Origin: Pseudomonadota bacterium
Lineage (GTDB): Bacteria > Pseudomonadota > Gammaproteobacteria > Xanthomonadales > Xanthomonadaceae
Direction: 5' to 3'
Length of the DNA: 64,000 nt
Assembly: GCA_023386795.1 (NCBI GenBank)
Contig: JAEWJB010000187.1
Coordinates: 36,622-100,621 of the forward strand
In this document: piece by piece, positions 17,783-28,992 of the stretch
Numbering within the stretch: the stretch's first letter is position 1
Layout: every line of letters begins with the position of its first letter
The notes under the pieces: model-generated
The model's input: only the letters and a program-made list of their open reading frames with translations
Database searches by the model: none
What the model was told of the DNA's origin: nothing
Program-made: the position numbers and the translations under genes

Positions 17783-17814
17783 CAAAAAAAACGCCACCGT
17801 CTCCGGTGGCGTTT
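17783..17814. terminator. Terminator between pdxJ and exbD2
   Basis: 10-bp stem aacgccaccg / cggtggcgtt with a 4-nt loop, flanked on the left by eight A. On the minus strand this is a hairpin followed by T8, a strong terminator for the tonB-exb operon; it also serves pdxJ. Confidence 0.85.
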
Positions 17815-17857
17815 CCAGTCGCGTCATGACTGAGTATTGCGGTGTTGCGGTATTTCT

Positions 17858-18268
17858 TTACTGGACGAAGCCGATCTTCTTCATCTGAGCATTCTTCGCG
17901 GCAGCCAGTACCCGAGCCATCACTTCGTACTCGGAATCCGGGTTCGCATCGATCTTCAGCTGCGGCTGGTTGGTCGGGTCACGCTGGACCTCTTCCTCCA
18001 TGCGCTGCTGCAGCTCGCTGACCGCCACCGGGCTGTTGTTCCAGTAGACCTGGTTGCTGGCGTCGATGCGCAGTTCGATCGGCGGCGGCGGTTCCACGGT
18101 CTCCGGCGGCGGGTTGATCACGCGCTGCGGAAGATCCACGGCGATCGGGTACGTCATGATCGGCGCGGTGACGATGAAGATGATCAGCAGCACCAGCATC
18201 ACGTCCACGAGGGGCGTGACGTTGATGTCGGCCATCGGGCCGCGGCCGCTACCACTTGAAAAAGCCAT
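17858..18268 (-). CDS. exbD2: ExbD/TolR-type biopolymer transport protein, second copy
   Basis: 136 aa. Single N-terminal transmembrane helix (about 16-38) preceded by [20 protein letters not shown], which includes the essential Asp facing the ExbB channel. The periplasmic C-terminal domain ends [11 protein letters not shown]. It is the last gene of tonB-exbB-exbD1-exbD2. Two consecutive exbD genes are known from Xanthomonas campestris, where exbD1 but not exbD2 is needed for ferric iron uptake (established knowledge). It shares a 71-bp identical stretch with exbD1 and lies 3 bp downstream of it. Confidence 0.88.
   Translation of the reverse strand: MAFSSGSGRGPMADINVTPLVDVMLVLLIIFIVTAPIMTYPIAVDLPQRVINPPPETVEPPPPIELRIDASNQVYWNNSPVAVSELQQRMEEEVQRDPTNQPQLKIDANPDSEYEVMARVLAAAKNAQMKKIGFVQ
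18173..18243 (+). repeat. 71-bp direct repeat, copy 1 (in exbD2)
   Basis: Identical at every base to 18602-18672. It covers the codons for the start of the transmembrane helix and the conserved [11 protein letters not shown] segment. Confidence 0.9.
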
Positions 18269-18271
18269 GGC

Positions 18272-18697
18272 TTACTGCCCCTTCTCTTTGGTCGCGACGA
18301 AGCCGATGTCCAGCATGCCCTGACCCTGCGCGATCTTGGTGATCTCGTTGATCGTGCTCATCTTCGTGGTCTTGTCACCACGCAGGTTGAGCGGCGGCTG
18401 CGGGGTCTGCTGCGCGGCGGTGGACAGGCGCGACTCCAGCGATTCCTTGGAGATCGGCTCGTCGTTCCAGTACAGCGAACCGTCTTCCTTGACCGCCAGC
18501 GTGATCGGGCCCTTGCGCTCGGACTGTTCGTCCGGCTTCTGGACCAGGTTTGCCTCGGGCAGCTCCACCTTGACCTTGTGGGACATCAGCGGGGCCGTGA
18601 TGATGAAGATGATCAGCAGCACCAGCATCACGTCCACGAGGGGCGTGACGTTGATGTCGGCCATCGGGCCGCCGCTGTTTCCACTACTGAAGGCCAT
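18272..18697 (-). CDS. exbD1: ExbD/TolR-type biopolymer transport protein, first copy
   Basis: 141 aa. Same architecture as exbD2: short cytoplasmic tail, [20 protein letters not shown] with the functional Asp in a single transmembrane helix, then a periplasmic domain with DGSLYWNDEPISKESLESRL and a GMLDIGFV end. With ExbB it forms the proton-driven motor that energises TonB. It sits 56 bp downstream of exbB and 3 bp upstream of exbD2. By position and Xanthomonas precedent it is the main functional copy. Confidence 0.9.
   Translation of the reverse strand: MAFSSGNSGGPMADINVTPLVDVMLVLLIIFIITAPLMSHKVKVELPEANLVQKPDEQSERKGPITLAVKEDGSLYWNDEPISKESLESRLSTAAQQTPQPPLNLRGDKTTKMSTINEITKIAQGQGMLDIGFVATKEKGQ
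18602..18672 (+). repeat. 71-bp direct repeat, copy 2 (in exbD1)
   Basis: Identical to 18173-18243, with an offset of 429 bp. The protein parts downstream have diverged strongly, so identity is confined to the N-terminal codons. Confidence 0.9.
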
Positions 18698-18753
18698 AAC
18701 AGGCTCCGTCTAAATCGGTTGCGGTGACTTTGCTCGTTGCCCGGAGGCGCGTC

Positions 18754-19515
18754 TTACTTGACGCGCGAACCGGTGGCGAAGAAGTCGTGCAGGTCGTGGG
18801 CGAACGAATCGAACTTCGCGATGACCGAGCTGTTGACCTTCGAGAAGAAGTTGAAGGCGAACACGGCCGGGATCGCGACGAACAGACCGATGGCGGTCAT
18901 GATCAGCGCCTCACCCACCGGGCCGGCAACGGCGTCGATCGAGGCCGAACCGGTCGCACCGATCTTGATCAGCGCGCCGTAGATGCCCCACACGGTGCCG
19001 AGCAGACCGACGAACGGCGCGGTCGCACCGACGGTGGCCAGCAGGGTCATGCCCGACTGCAGGCGGGTGCTCTCGCGGGTCACGGCCTGGCGCAGGGCGC
19101 GGTCCACGAACTCCGAGCGGCTCAGGTTCTCGCCCAGGCCGGTGTTGCTGCCTTCGGCGCGCTGGTGGTGGGCGGCAGCCTGGGCGGCGTCCAGGGCGAT
19201 CTTCGAGAACGGCTCGGAAGCCGGCTGCTCTTCCATCGCACGGATGGCTTCCTGCGCGTTCGGGGCTTCCCAGAACAGGCTGGTCACGCGATCGGCGGCG
19301 CTCTTCAGGCGGACCGAACGGAAGATGTTGATGACGGTCCAGTACCAGGACATGGCCGACATGGCGATCAGGGTCACCAGAACGACCCAGGAGACGGCGA
19401 AGTCACCCGGATGCGAGGTCATTTCCCCGATCAGGTGTTCGAAGCCCATCTGCGAGAGGGCAGCCGACGGGTTGGAGCCCCCGGCAGCGGCGGCGATGAA
19501 GAGATCCTGCAGCAT
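18754..19515 (-). CDS. exbB: ExbB/TolQ proton channel protein
   Basis: 253 aa. Three transmembrane helices: one near the N-terminus (about 38-62, VSWVVLVTLIAMSAMSW) and two late (about 145-175 and 190-220), with the MotA/TolQ/ExbB signature GLLGTVWGIYGALIKIGATG and the conserved loop GEALIMTAIGLFVAIPAVFAF. It forms the stator channel of the TonB complex in the inner membrane. It lies between tonB (85-bp gap) and exbD1. Confidence 0.92.
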   Translation of the reverse strand: MLQDLFIAAAAGGSNPSAALSQMGFEHLIGEMTSHPGDFAVSWVVLVTLIAMSAMSWYWTVINIFRSVRLKSAADRVTSLFWEAPNAQEAIRAMEEQPASEPFSKIALDAAQAAAHHQRAEGSNTGLGENLSRSEFVDRALRQAVTRESTRLQSGMTLLATVGATAPFVGLLGTVWGIYGALIKIGATGSASIDAVAGPVGEALIMTAIGLFVAIPAVFAFNFFSKVNSSVIAKFDSFAHDLHDFFATGSRVK

Positions 19516-19570
19516 GACGCTTACCTTTGTTGTGTGTGGTGATGAAGGGTGGTGCTAAGAACGACAGTTT

Positions 19571-19592
19571 GAACCGGGCCGGGAGGCCCGGC
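19571..19592 (-). other. Hairpin between tonB and exbB
   Basis: GGGCCGGG / CCCGGCCC stem directly after the tonB stop, without a T tract. It may act as an mRNA stabiliser or a partial terminator that sets the tonB:exbB ratio. Confidence 0.4.
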
Positions 19593-19600
19593 CCTGACAA

Positions 19601-20272
19601 TCAATTGAGCGCGAAGTTGACCGGGACGCGAACGCGGCCGGCGGTCTTCTGCCCGTTCACGACGGACGGGTTGAAGCGCCACTTGCGCGCGGCATCCATG
19701 GCCGCACGGTCCAGATCGCGGTTGCGGCTCGACTTCTCGACCGCCACGTTGGTCACGTTGCCGTTCGCGTCGACGTCCACGATCAGGATGACTTCACCCT
19801 GCACGCCTGCACGGAACGCGGCCGGCGGGTACTTGGGCGGATTCATGTTCTTGGACGAGATGTCCACGCTGGCGCCGATGTCCTGCGACGGCTGCGGCGG
19901 CGACGGCGGAGACGGCGGCGTCACGATGTCGGCCGGGCGCGGTTCCGGAACGTCGACCACCGGGGCTTCCGGCGGCGGCGGCACCGGCGACGGACGCGGC
20001 GGAGCCAGGTTCTTCACCGGCGGCGGCGGCTTGTCCTGCGGCGGCGGCGGTGGCGGCGGCGGGGGCGGCGGCGGCGGAGCGTCGACGATCGTCACCATGA
20101 CGTTGCGCTCCTTCTCGGCGACGGCCTTCGGCGCGACGGCGGGAATCAGCAGCAGCATCAGGGCAGCCAGATGCAAAGCGATTACGAAGGCGATACCGAC
20201 GATACGGGGCCAGCTCAAACCCTGGTTCCCTGCATCCTGGTCATACCTGTGGACAACAAATTGTTCCGTCAT
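19601..20272 (-). CDS. tonB: Energy transducer TonB
   Basis: 223 aa. An N-terminal transmembrane helix (about 22-46) contains the His of the TonB SHLS-like motif (ALHLAALMLLLI). A long periplasmic proline-rich arm follows (about 65-140, with a run of 13 Pro and later PPSPPSPPQPS), then a C-terminal TonB domain (about 140-223, NPPKYPPAAFRAGVQGEVIL and RDLDRAAMDAARKWRFNP). It transmits proton-motive force to outer-membrane receptors. First gene of the exb cluster; a TATAAG box lies about 85 bp upstream. No obvious Fur box seen. Confidence 0.93.
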   Translation of the reverse strand: MTEQFVVHRYDQDAGNQGLSWPRIVGIAFVIALHLAALMLLLIPAVAPKAVAEKERNVMVTIVDAPPPPPPPPPPPPPQDKPPPPVKNLAPPRPSPVPPPPEAPVVDVPEPRPADIVTPPSPPSPPQPSQDIGASVDISSKNMNPPKYPPAAFRAGVQGEVILIVDVDANGNVTNVAVEKSSRNRDLDRAAMDAARKWRFNPSVVNGQKTAGRVRVPVNFALN

Positions 20273-20356
20273 GCGCCAATGACTCTTTCTGTGGGGGCCT
20301 GGACCACTGGCGTGATCCCCTGATCGGGCGGCTCTGACACCGCAGGAACCTCCAAG

Positions 20357-20365
20357 CTTATACCA
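20357..20365 (-). promoter_or_regulatory. Extended -10 promoter candidate for tonB
   Basis: Minus-strand TGGTATAAG: TATAAG preceded by TGn. It lies in the 147-bp gap between the TPR gene and tonB. A -35 match is poor. Confidence 0.35.
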
Positions 20366-20419
20366 ATCCCGGCCCCTGTAGCCACTTATGCACAGGGTTC
20401 CGGGCGTTTTTTTGCGGCC

Positions 20420-21601
20420 TTACTTTCCGTTGATGATCTTCTTGGCGTCGTCGGGCTTCTTCACGCCCTTGGCCAGCGCCTGCTGGGCCGCCTGCTTGGC
20501 TTCGGCGGTGCGTCCCTCGTTCTTGAGGACCTTGGCCAGGTTCAGGTAGGTCTCGCCGTCCTTGGAAAGGGGAGCGGCCTTCTGCCAGTTCTCGATCGCC
20601 TGCGGCAGCTGGTCGGTGTAGTAGTACGACTGGGCCAGCGCCAGATAGGTCTGGTAGTCCGGCTTGAGGATCCCCTTGGAGATGCCCTCGTTGATGACCG
20701 CGATGACGTCCTTTTCCTTGTTGTCCGTATTCGCGTAGATCGAGTACAGCTGCTTGTATTCGCGCTCGTCGGTCAGCTGGCCGCTGGCACGCAGCTTGTC
20801 CATGATGGCGGCGGCCTTGTCCATCTGGTCGGCCTGCATGTACATGCTCGCCAGGTTGATCTGCGCCTTCTTGTCGTTCGGGTTCTTGGCGGCGAGCTGT
20901 TCGGCCGAGGCGACGGCTTCACCCGTCTGGCCGGCTTCGGCGTAGGCCGCCATCAGCAGCTGGTTCCAGTTGTCCTTCGGCTCCGGCGAAGCGGCGATGG
21001 CCTGCTTCAACACCGGGATGGCTTCCTGGTAGCGCTCGGCCTGGTACAACGCCTGGCCCTTGAGGATCAGGTCTTCCGGCTTCTGCGACTTGGTCTCGGT
21101 CAGGTACTTGTCGAGCGTGGCCAGGCCTTCGGTGTACTGGTTGTCCTGCAGCTGCAGCTGGGCCAGCATCAGCATCGACTGGTACTGGCCGTTGTTGTCC
21201 AGGCCGTTGAGCGTGATGGCCTGCTGCAGGTAGGTCTTCGCGGCGGCTGTGTCGTCCAGGTTGTAGGCGGCCTGGGCGGCCAGCTGCGAGGCGATGGACT
21301 TGTCGGCGTTGTTGGCCGCCGGGTTGGCGATGATCTCGTCGGCCTGCGTGCGCACGGCGGCGTAATCCTCACCCTTGTTGTAGGTGTCGATCAGCTTCTG
21401 CAGCTTGCTGCCCAGCTTGGCCGAGGTCTTTTCCTTCGGCTCCTCGCGCGTCGCATTCGGGAACAGCACTTCGGCCTTGGCCGAGCGCGAGCTCTTGCGA
21501 CCGGAATCCGACTGCGCCATCGCATCCGTGACAACGGCACCGCCCAAGGCAGCGGCAATGAGCAGGGTCAGCAGAGCTTTGTTGCGATAGGGCTGTTTCA
21601 T
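20420..21601 (-). CDS. Exported TPR-repeat protein upstream of tonB
   Basis: 393 aa. Signal peptide (about 1-29, ending AMA-Q), a basic stretch, then about eight helix-turn-helix TPR-like units (for example LILKGQALYQAERYQEAIPV and YLALAQSYYYTDQLPQAIEN) running to the C-terminus. TPR proteins are known partners encoded with TonB systems in several gamma-proteobacteria, so a role in TonB-complex assembly or receptor coupling is inferred. The start at 21601 has GAGGTGATC upstream. Same strand and next to tonB. Confidence 0.8.
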   Translation of the reverse strand: MKQPYRNKALLTLLIAAALGGAVVTDAMAQSDSGRKSSRSAKAEVLFPNATREEPKEKTSAKLGSKLQKLIDTYNKGEDYAAVRTQADEIIANPAANNADKSIASQLAAQAAYNLDDTAAAKTYLQQAITLNGLDNNGQYQSMLMLAQLQLQDNQYTEGLATLDKYLTETKSQKPEDLILKGQALYQAERYQEAIPVLKQAIAASPEPKDNWNQLLMAAYAEAGQTGEAVASAEQLAAKNPNDKKAQINLASMYMQADQMDKAAAIMDKLRASGQLTDEREYKQLYSIYANTDNKEKDVIAVINEGISKGILKPDYQTYLALAQSYYYTDQLPQAIENWQKAAPLSKDGETYLNLAKVLKNEGRTAEAKQAAQQALAKGVKKPDDAKKIINGK

Positions 21602-21740
21602 GATCACCTCAGTCGGGCGGCGCCGCGGCGACGCTGGAAGGAAACGCTGGCCGTACAAAAAAACCGAGCCGGCAAACTTAGCAGAAACTTTCACGCACAG
21701 AAAACGCTTTCCATGCTGGGGTGCAGCAATACGCTACCGT

Positions 21741-22550
21741 CTAGCCGCAGCGGGGATTCCTGCCGTCGCGCTTGGCCTGTTCATAGACCGGCATCAACGA
21801 CGGGGCATCACGCTGCAATTCGCGGATCCGGTTGGCCGGATCGGGGTGCGTCGACAGCCACTGCGGCGAACGCGCACCGCCGGCGGACATCATGTTCTGC
21901 CACAGGTTGACCGCTTGTGACGGATCGAAGCCTGCCTCGGCCATGAGCCGCTGGCCGACGATATCGGCCTCGCTTTCCTGGGTGCGCGAGCCGGGCAGCA
22001 GGAAGGCAGTCTGGGCGGTCATGCCGCCGATCTGGTTCACCGCACTGGCGGCATTCCCGCCATAGGCCGCACCCGCGAGCGCGCCGAGTACCGACAAGCC
22101 GGTCTGTGCGCCCAGCTGGCGGGTGATGCGTTCTTCGTGATGGCGGGAGATGACGTGGCCGATCTCATGACCCAGCACCGCGGCGAGCTGGTCCTGGGTC
22201 TTGGCCACTTTGAAGATGCCGGTATTGACGCCGACCTTGCCGCCGGGCAACGCGAAGGCGTTGGGTTCGTCGTCGACGAACACGGCGGTTTCCCACGCAG
22301 TGCTGCGCCATTGCGGCGGAAGCTGCGCGACCAGCGCGTTGACCACGCACTTCACGTAGGCGATCTGCTTGCCGTCGCTGCTGACCTTTTCCTTCGACTT
22401 GGTTTCGGCAAATGCCTGCGCACCCAGCTGGTCAAGCTGCTGCTGCGAGACGCCACCGACCATCTGCTTGCGGCCGGTGGGCGAGGTCGTGGTCGCGCAG
22501 GCGGTCAACGTCAGTGCCGCCAGCGCCCCCCATGTCACGAGTTTGTTCAT
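21741..22550 (-). CDS. M48-family metalloprotease lipoprotein (LoiP/YggG-like)
   Basis: 269 aa. The lipoprotein signal ends in LTAC (Cys18). HEIGHVISRH is the zinc HExxH motif (about 127-131), and ESEADIVG supplies the third ligand Glu. FALPGGKVGVNTGIF precedes the active site, as is typical of periplasmic M48 proteases such as LoiP and BepA. Likely involved in quality control of outer-membrane proteins. STHPDPANRIRELQ is present near the C-terminus. It lies 62 bp downstream of the CPBP protease gene. Confidence 0.9.
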   Translation of the reverse strand: MNKLVTWGALAALTLTACATTTSPTGRKQMVGGVSQQQLDQLGAQAFAETKSKEKVSSDGKQIAYVKCVVNALVAQLPPQWRSTAWETAVFVDDEPNAFALPGGKVGVNTGIFKVAKTQDQLAAVLGHEIGHVISRHHEERITRQLGAQTGLSVLGALAGAAYGGNAASAVNQIGGMTAQTAFLLPGSRTQESEADIVGQRLMAEAGFDPSQAVNLWQNMMSAGGARSPQWLSTHPDPANRIRELQRDAPSLMPVYEQAKRDGRNPRCG

Positions 22551-22612
22551 AGGCTTCCCCCGTAGGTTCAGGGGAATTCTGGCAGGCGCGGCTTAACTTT
22601 TCGTCAAGCAAA

Positions 22613-23458
22613 CTACTGCAAACCGAACCAGTACAAGGCGGCCATGGCGATGGCGTTGTTGAGGCCATGGGCGAGGATCGCCGCCCACAGCGACCCGGTA
22701 CGCCAGTAGAGCCAGGCGAAGGCCGCGCCCATCGTGCCGTACACCAGCCACAGCTGGCAGATGGCGAGGAGGCCATTGCCGCTCAGACCCGGAATTTCGT
22801 GCAGCAGCGCGAACGCCAGGCTGCTCAGGACAATGCCAAGCACCGGCCGGCCGGCCGCCAGCAACCGCCCGAACAATACGCGGCGAAACAGCAGTTCCTC
22901 GTAGGCGGGGGCCAGCACCACCGCGAACAACACCGCCGAGAGCGGCCATTGCGAGAGCAGGTCGGTCATCAACGACAGGTTGGTCGGCACCGGCCTGACA
23001 TCCAGGCGGTCGGCGAGCATGCCGGTGATGGTGCTGAAGGAGAACACGCCAACGGCTACCAGCGCGGCCAAACCCCAGGTCCCCGGACGTCGCAGCGCCG
23101 CCCAGGATGCTCGCCGCTCGCCGGCCGTGGCACGCCGGCGCCAGAAGTACACGACCAGCGCCGCGGTGCCGGTGCTGACCAGCGCCATCAACAGCTGCGC
23201 CATCGCGCCGGGTTGCCCGAGCTGGTGCGCGACCTGCGACGGGTCGATCTCCACACCGCGCGATCGCGCCTCCAGTACCACCTGGAAACCTCGGATCACG
23301 CCCCACACCACGCCCGCCGCCAAGCTGACCACCAGCAGGATGACCAGTGCGATCAAGGCATCAAGGAAGAAGTTCAGCAGGGGCGCACGGTCGGTGGTGG
23401 TCGCCGGCGGGGACAGCGCCTCCACGGGGGAAGGCGGGGACACGGGTAGGTCGTTCAT
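22613..23458 (-). CDS. CPBP-family intramembrane metalloprotease
   Basis: 281 aa with about seven hydrophobic segments. The family motifs are present: EELLFRR (EExxxR, about 193-199), ALLHEI with the first His, and LAHGLNNAIAM with the second His near the C-terminus. Members cleave membrane substrates or act in prenyl-protein and self-immunity functions; no partner gene indicates a specific role. It sits between gyrB and the M48 gene, same strand. Confidence 0.85.
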   Translation of the reverse strand: MNDLPVSPPSPVEALSPPATTTDRAPLLNFFLDALIALVILLVVSLAAGVVWGVIRGFQVVLEARSRGVEIDPSQVAHQLGQPGAMAQLLMALVSTGTAALVVYFWRRRATAGERRASWAALRRPGTWGLAALVAVGVFSFSTITGMLADRLDVRPVPTNLSLMTDLLSQWPLSAVLFAVVLAPAYEELLFRRVLFGRLLAAGRPVLGIVLSSLAFALLHEIPGLSGNGLLAICQLWLVYGTMGAAFAWLYWRTGSLWAAILAHGLNNAIAMAALYWFGLQ

Positions 23459-23484
23459 CGCTTTCCTGCGCGGCGGAAGGACAA

Positions 23485-23511
23485 CCGCCGCATCGCTCCC
23501 CGATGCGGCGG
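23485..23511 (-). terminator. Stem-loop downstream of gyrB
   Basis: Perfect 11-bp stem ccgccgcatcg / cgatgcggcgg with a 5-nt loop, 15 bp past the gyrB stop. On the minus strand TTGTCCTTCC follows, so the T tract is weak. Confidence 0.55.
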
Positions 23512-23525
23512 CGGGATCGATGATG

Positions 23526-27210
<3,685 letters not shown>

Positions 27211-27334
27211 GGGACCGCAGGAAGGAGGCGCCGGCCCCGGAGGTGGGCATTCGAGCGCTCAGGATACGGGAGATCGCCTTGCATCACGAAGGCGCTGGCC
27301 CGGTCGACTCCCGGTGCACGATATGGGGTCAACA

Positions 27335-27343
27335 TGTGGATAA
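27335..27343 (-). promoter_or_regulatory. DnaA box (perfect)
   Basis: TGTGGATAA on plus, that is TTATCCACA on minus: an exact match to the DnaA box consensus TTATNCACA. Confidence 0.7.
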
Positions 27344-27370
27344 GGCCAGCCCAACGGGGTAGGGCAATTC

Positions 27371-27379
27371 TTGTCCACA
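27371..27379 (+). promoter_or_regulatory. DnaA box (8 of 9)
   Basis: TTGTCCACA differs from TTATCCACA at one position. It lies 27 bp from the perfect box and in opposite orientation. Confidence 0.5.
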
Positions 27380-27477
27380 GCTCGTCCCCAGTCTTCAACC
27401 CCTGTTTTCAAGGGGGTTTCGCGCCTTATTTCCTCTTTATTTACATAGAGTTAGCTCGTTTTCCAACGAAATCTGCT

Positions 27478-27522
27478 CTACCAAGCACCACATAGCTTTT
27501 GATTTATATCTTCTAGAAAAGC
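27478..27522 (+). repeat. AT-rich inverted near-repeat, copy A
   Basis: Matches the reverse complement of 28726-28771 with small gaps. The core 27486-27507 matches the reverse complement of 28743-28764 at 21 of 22 positions. Confidence 0.8.
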
Positions 27523-27551
27523 TGTAACCGGACCGCAGCCAAAGCCCCAGA

Positions 27552-27584
27552 AAGAAAAAGCCCGTGGTCTCCCCCGGGCTTCTC
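27552..27584 (-). terminator. Intrinsic terminator of dnaN
   Basis: Minus-strand stem AAGCCCG / CGGGCTT followed by TTTTTCTTTCT, 22 bp past the dnaN stop. Confidence 0.8.
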
Positions 27585-27586
27585 TC

Positions 27587-27602
27587 GGTTCCACGTGAAA
27601 CA
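27587..27602. promoter_or_regulatory. parS site 3, between the dnaN stop and its terminator
   Basis: GGTTCCACGTGAAACA combines a GTTCCAC half-site with a GTGAAAC half-site and matches 14 of 16 positions of TGTTTCACGTGAAACA. Confidence 0.75.
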
Positions 27603-27606
27603 CGAA

Positions 27607-28707
27607 TCAGAGGCGAAGTGGCATCACCACATGACGCGACTTCTCGCTGCTCGCCTCACGCACGAGCGCCGAAGAGTTGGCGTCACGCAGCTGGATCACG
27701 ATGTGCTCATCGCGAAGAGCGGAAAGCGCGTCCAGCAGGTAATTCACGTTGAAGCCGATGGCCAGGTCGGAAACCTTGGTATCGGCCTCGACTTCTTCCT
27801 GCGCCTCTTCCTGCTCCGGGTTGTGCGCGCTGATCTTGAGCTGCCCAGGCGACACCTCGACGCGCACGCCGCGGTACTTCTCGTTCGACAGGATGGCCGC
27901 ACGCTGCAGAGAAGCACGCAGCGCTTCGCGGTCGACCTTGACCTCGCGGTCGGCACCGATCGGAATCACGGCCTCGTAATCCGGGAAACGACCGTCGATC
28001 AGCTTCGACGTAAAAGTGACATCGTCGCGCTTCACGCGAACGTGGCTGCGGCCCACCTCCAGCTCCAGCGAACGATCCCCGCCTTCCAGCAGGCGCTGCA
28101 GCTCGGTTACACCCTTGCGCGGCACGATGATCTGGCGCTTGGTACCACTGCTGCCCTCCAACTCGGTTTCACACAGCGCCAGGCGATGGCCGTCGGTGGC
28201 CACGCAGCGCAGGGTGGAATCGCGCAGGTCGAACAACAGGCCATTGAGGTAATAACGCACATCCTGCTGGGCCATGGCGAAGGCGGTGCGTTCGATCAGT
28301 TCCTTCAGCCCGGCTTCCGGCACCGCGACGCGTTCGGTCGCTTCCACTTCATCGACCGACGGGAAATCATTGGCAGGCAGGGTAGCCAGCGTGAATCGGC
28401 TACGCCCCGCCTGCACGGTGACCTTTTCGCCGGACTGCGACACGGTGACCCGGCTGCCATCGGGCAGAGCACGCACGATCTCGAATAGCTTGCGCGCCGG
28501 AATCGTGGTTTCACCATCCTGCGCATCCTCCACTGCGATGCGCGAAATCATCTCCACCTCCAGGTCGGTGCCGGTCAGCGAGAGCTGGCCGTTCTGGACC
28601 TGGACCAGGAAGTTGGCCAGCACGGGCAGTGTCTGGCGGCGTTCGACCACATTGACCACCTGGGCCAATGGCTTGAGGAAGGCTTCGCGCTGCAGTGTGA
28701 AACGCAT
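27607..28707 (-). CDS. dnaN: DNA polymerase III beta subunit (sliding clamp)
   Basis: 366 aa, the same length as E. coli DnaN. Three clamp subdomains: N-terminal MRFTLQREAFLKPLAQVVNV, LPVLANFLVQVQNGQLSLTG, central YYLNGLLFDLRDSTLRCVATDGHRLALCE, and the C-terminal ending SSEKSRHVVMPLRL. It forms the dimeric ring that tethers polymerase to DNA. The start at 28707 is fixed by homology; the frame stays open upstream into the AT-rich region. It is located between two DnaA-box-bearing intergenic regions. Confidence 0.97.
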   Translation of the reverse strand: MRFTLQREAFLKPLAQVVNVVERRQTLPVLANFLVQVQNGQLSLTGTDLEVEMISRIAVEDAQDGETTIPARKLFEIVRALPDGSRVTVSQSGEKVTVQAGRSRFTLATLPANDFPSVDEVEATERVAVPEAGLKELIERTAFAMAQQDVRYYLNGLLFDLRDSTLRCVATDGHRLALCETELEGSSGTKRQIIVPRKGVTELQRLLEGGDRSLELEVGRSHVRVKRDDVTFTSKLIDGRFPDYEAVIPIGADREVKVDREALRASLQRAAILSNEKYRGVRVEVSPGQLKISAHNPEQEEAQEEVEADTKVSDLAIGFNVNYLLDALSALRDEHIVIQLRDANSSALVREASSEKSRHVVMPLRL

Positions 28708-28725
28708 GTGGTTCCGTGCCCCTAT

Positions 28726-28771
28726 GCTTTTAAAGATGTGGAATAAATCAAAAGCTTTGTGGTGATGGTAG
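28726..28771 (-). repeat. AT-rich inverted near-repeat, copy B
   Basis: Inverted counterpart of 27478-27522. It lies 19-64 bp upstream of the dnaN start. AATCAAAAGCTTT within it matches the IHF consensus WATCARNNNNTTR at 12 of 13 positions. Confidence 0.8.
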
Positions 28772-28870
28772 GCGCGCTTTTCGCGGAAAACTACCTTAAC
28801 CAATTGTTTTATATAGGCTTATTGGCGCCGAAACCCTTGGGACTACTGGCCCGGCACCTGGGGTAAAACC

Positions 28871-28879
28871 TGTGGATAG
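28871..28879 (-). promoter_or_regulatory. DnaA box (8 of 9)
   Basis: TGTGGATAG on plus; CTATCCACA on minus, one mismatch at the first position. Confidence 0.5.
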
Positions 28880-28905
28880 TTTTTCAGGCTCGTCCCCGGC
28901 GAATC

Positions 28906-28914
28906 TTATCCACA
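28906..28914 (+). promoter_or_regulatory. DnaA box (perfect)
   Basis: TTATCCACA, exact consensus, facing the box at 28871-28879 with a 26-bp gap. Confidence 0.75.
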
Positions 28915-28992
28915 GTTTCTACCGGCCTTGCGCGCAAATCATGCACTGAATTTTCCCGCGTGTGCGCGCAGAGCCGAACTTCGCGCTCCGGC

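Larger units (their letters stand above)
27211..27606. other. recF-dnaN intergenic region: candidate second origin block
   Basis: 396 bp without a gene. From left: about 120 bp of unremarkable GC-rich sequence, a perfect DnaA box (27335-27343), a near box (27371-27379), an AACCCC/GGGGTT hairpin (27397-27418), an AT-rich tract (27418-27530) that is unusual for this genome and includes a block repeated in inverted form beyond dnaN, the dnaN terminator and a parS site. It looks like an origin-associated or DnaA-titrating region; whether it unwinds is unknown. Confidence 0.5.
28708..28992. other. dnaA-dnaN intergenic region: candidate oriC
   Basis: 285 bp. It holds an AT-rich segment next to dnaN (28720-28830) with the inverted block shared with the recF-dnaN gap, then TGTGGATAG and a perfect TTATCCACA DnaA box near the dnaA stop. 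DnaA boxes next to an AT-rich stretch and dnaA are the usual oriC layout, and the dnaA-dnaN gap is the reported origin position in Xanthomonas and Pseudomonas relatives. Gene orientation diverges around dnaA. Confidence 0.6.

Noticed and set aside
20273..20419. Fur box upstream of tonB
   Set aside because: No GATAATGATTATC-like palindrome found in the gap; iron control cannot be supported from sequence.
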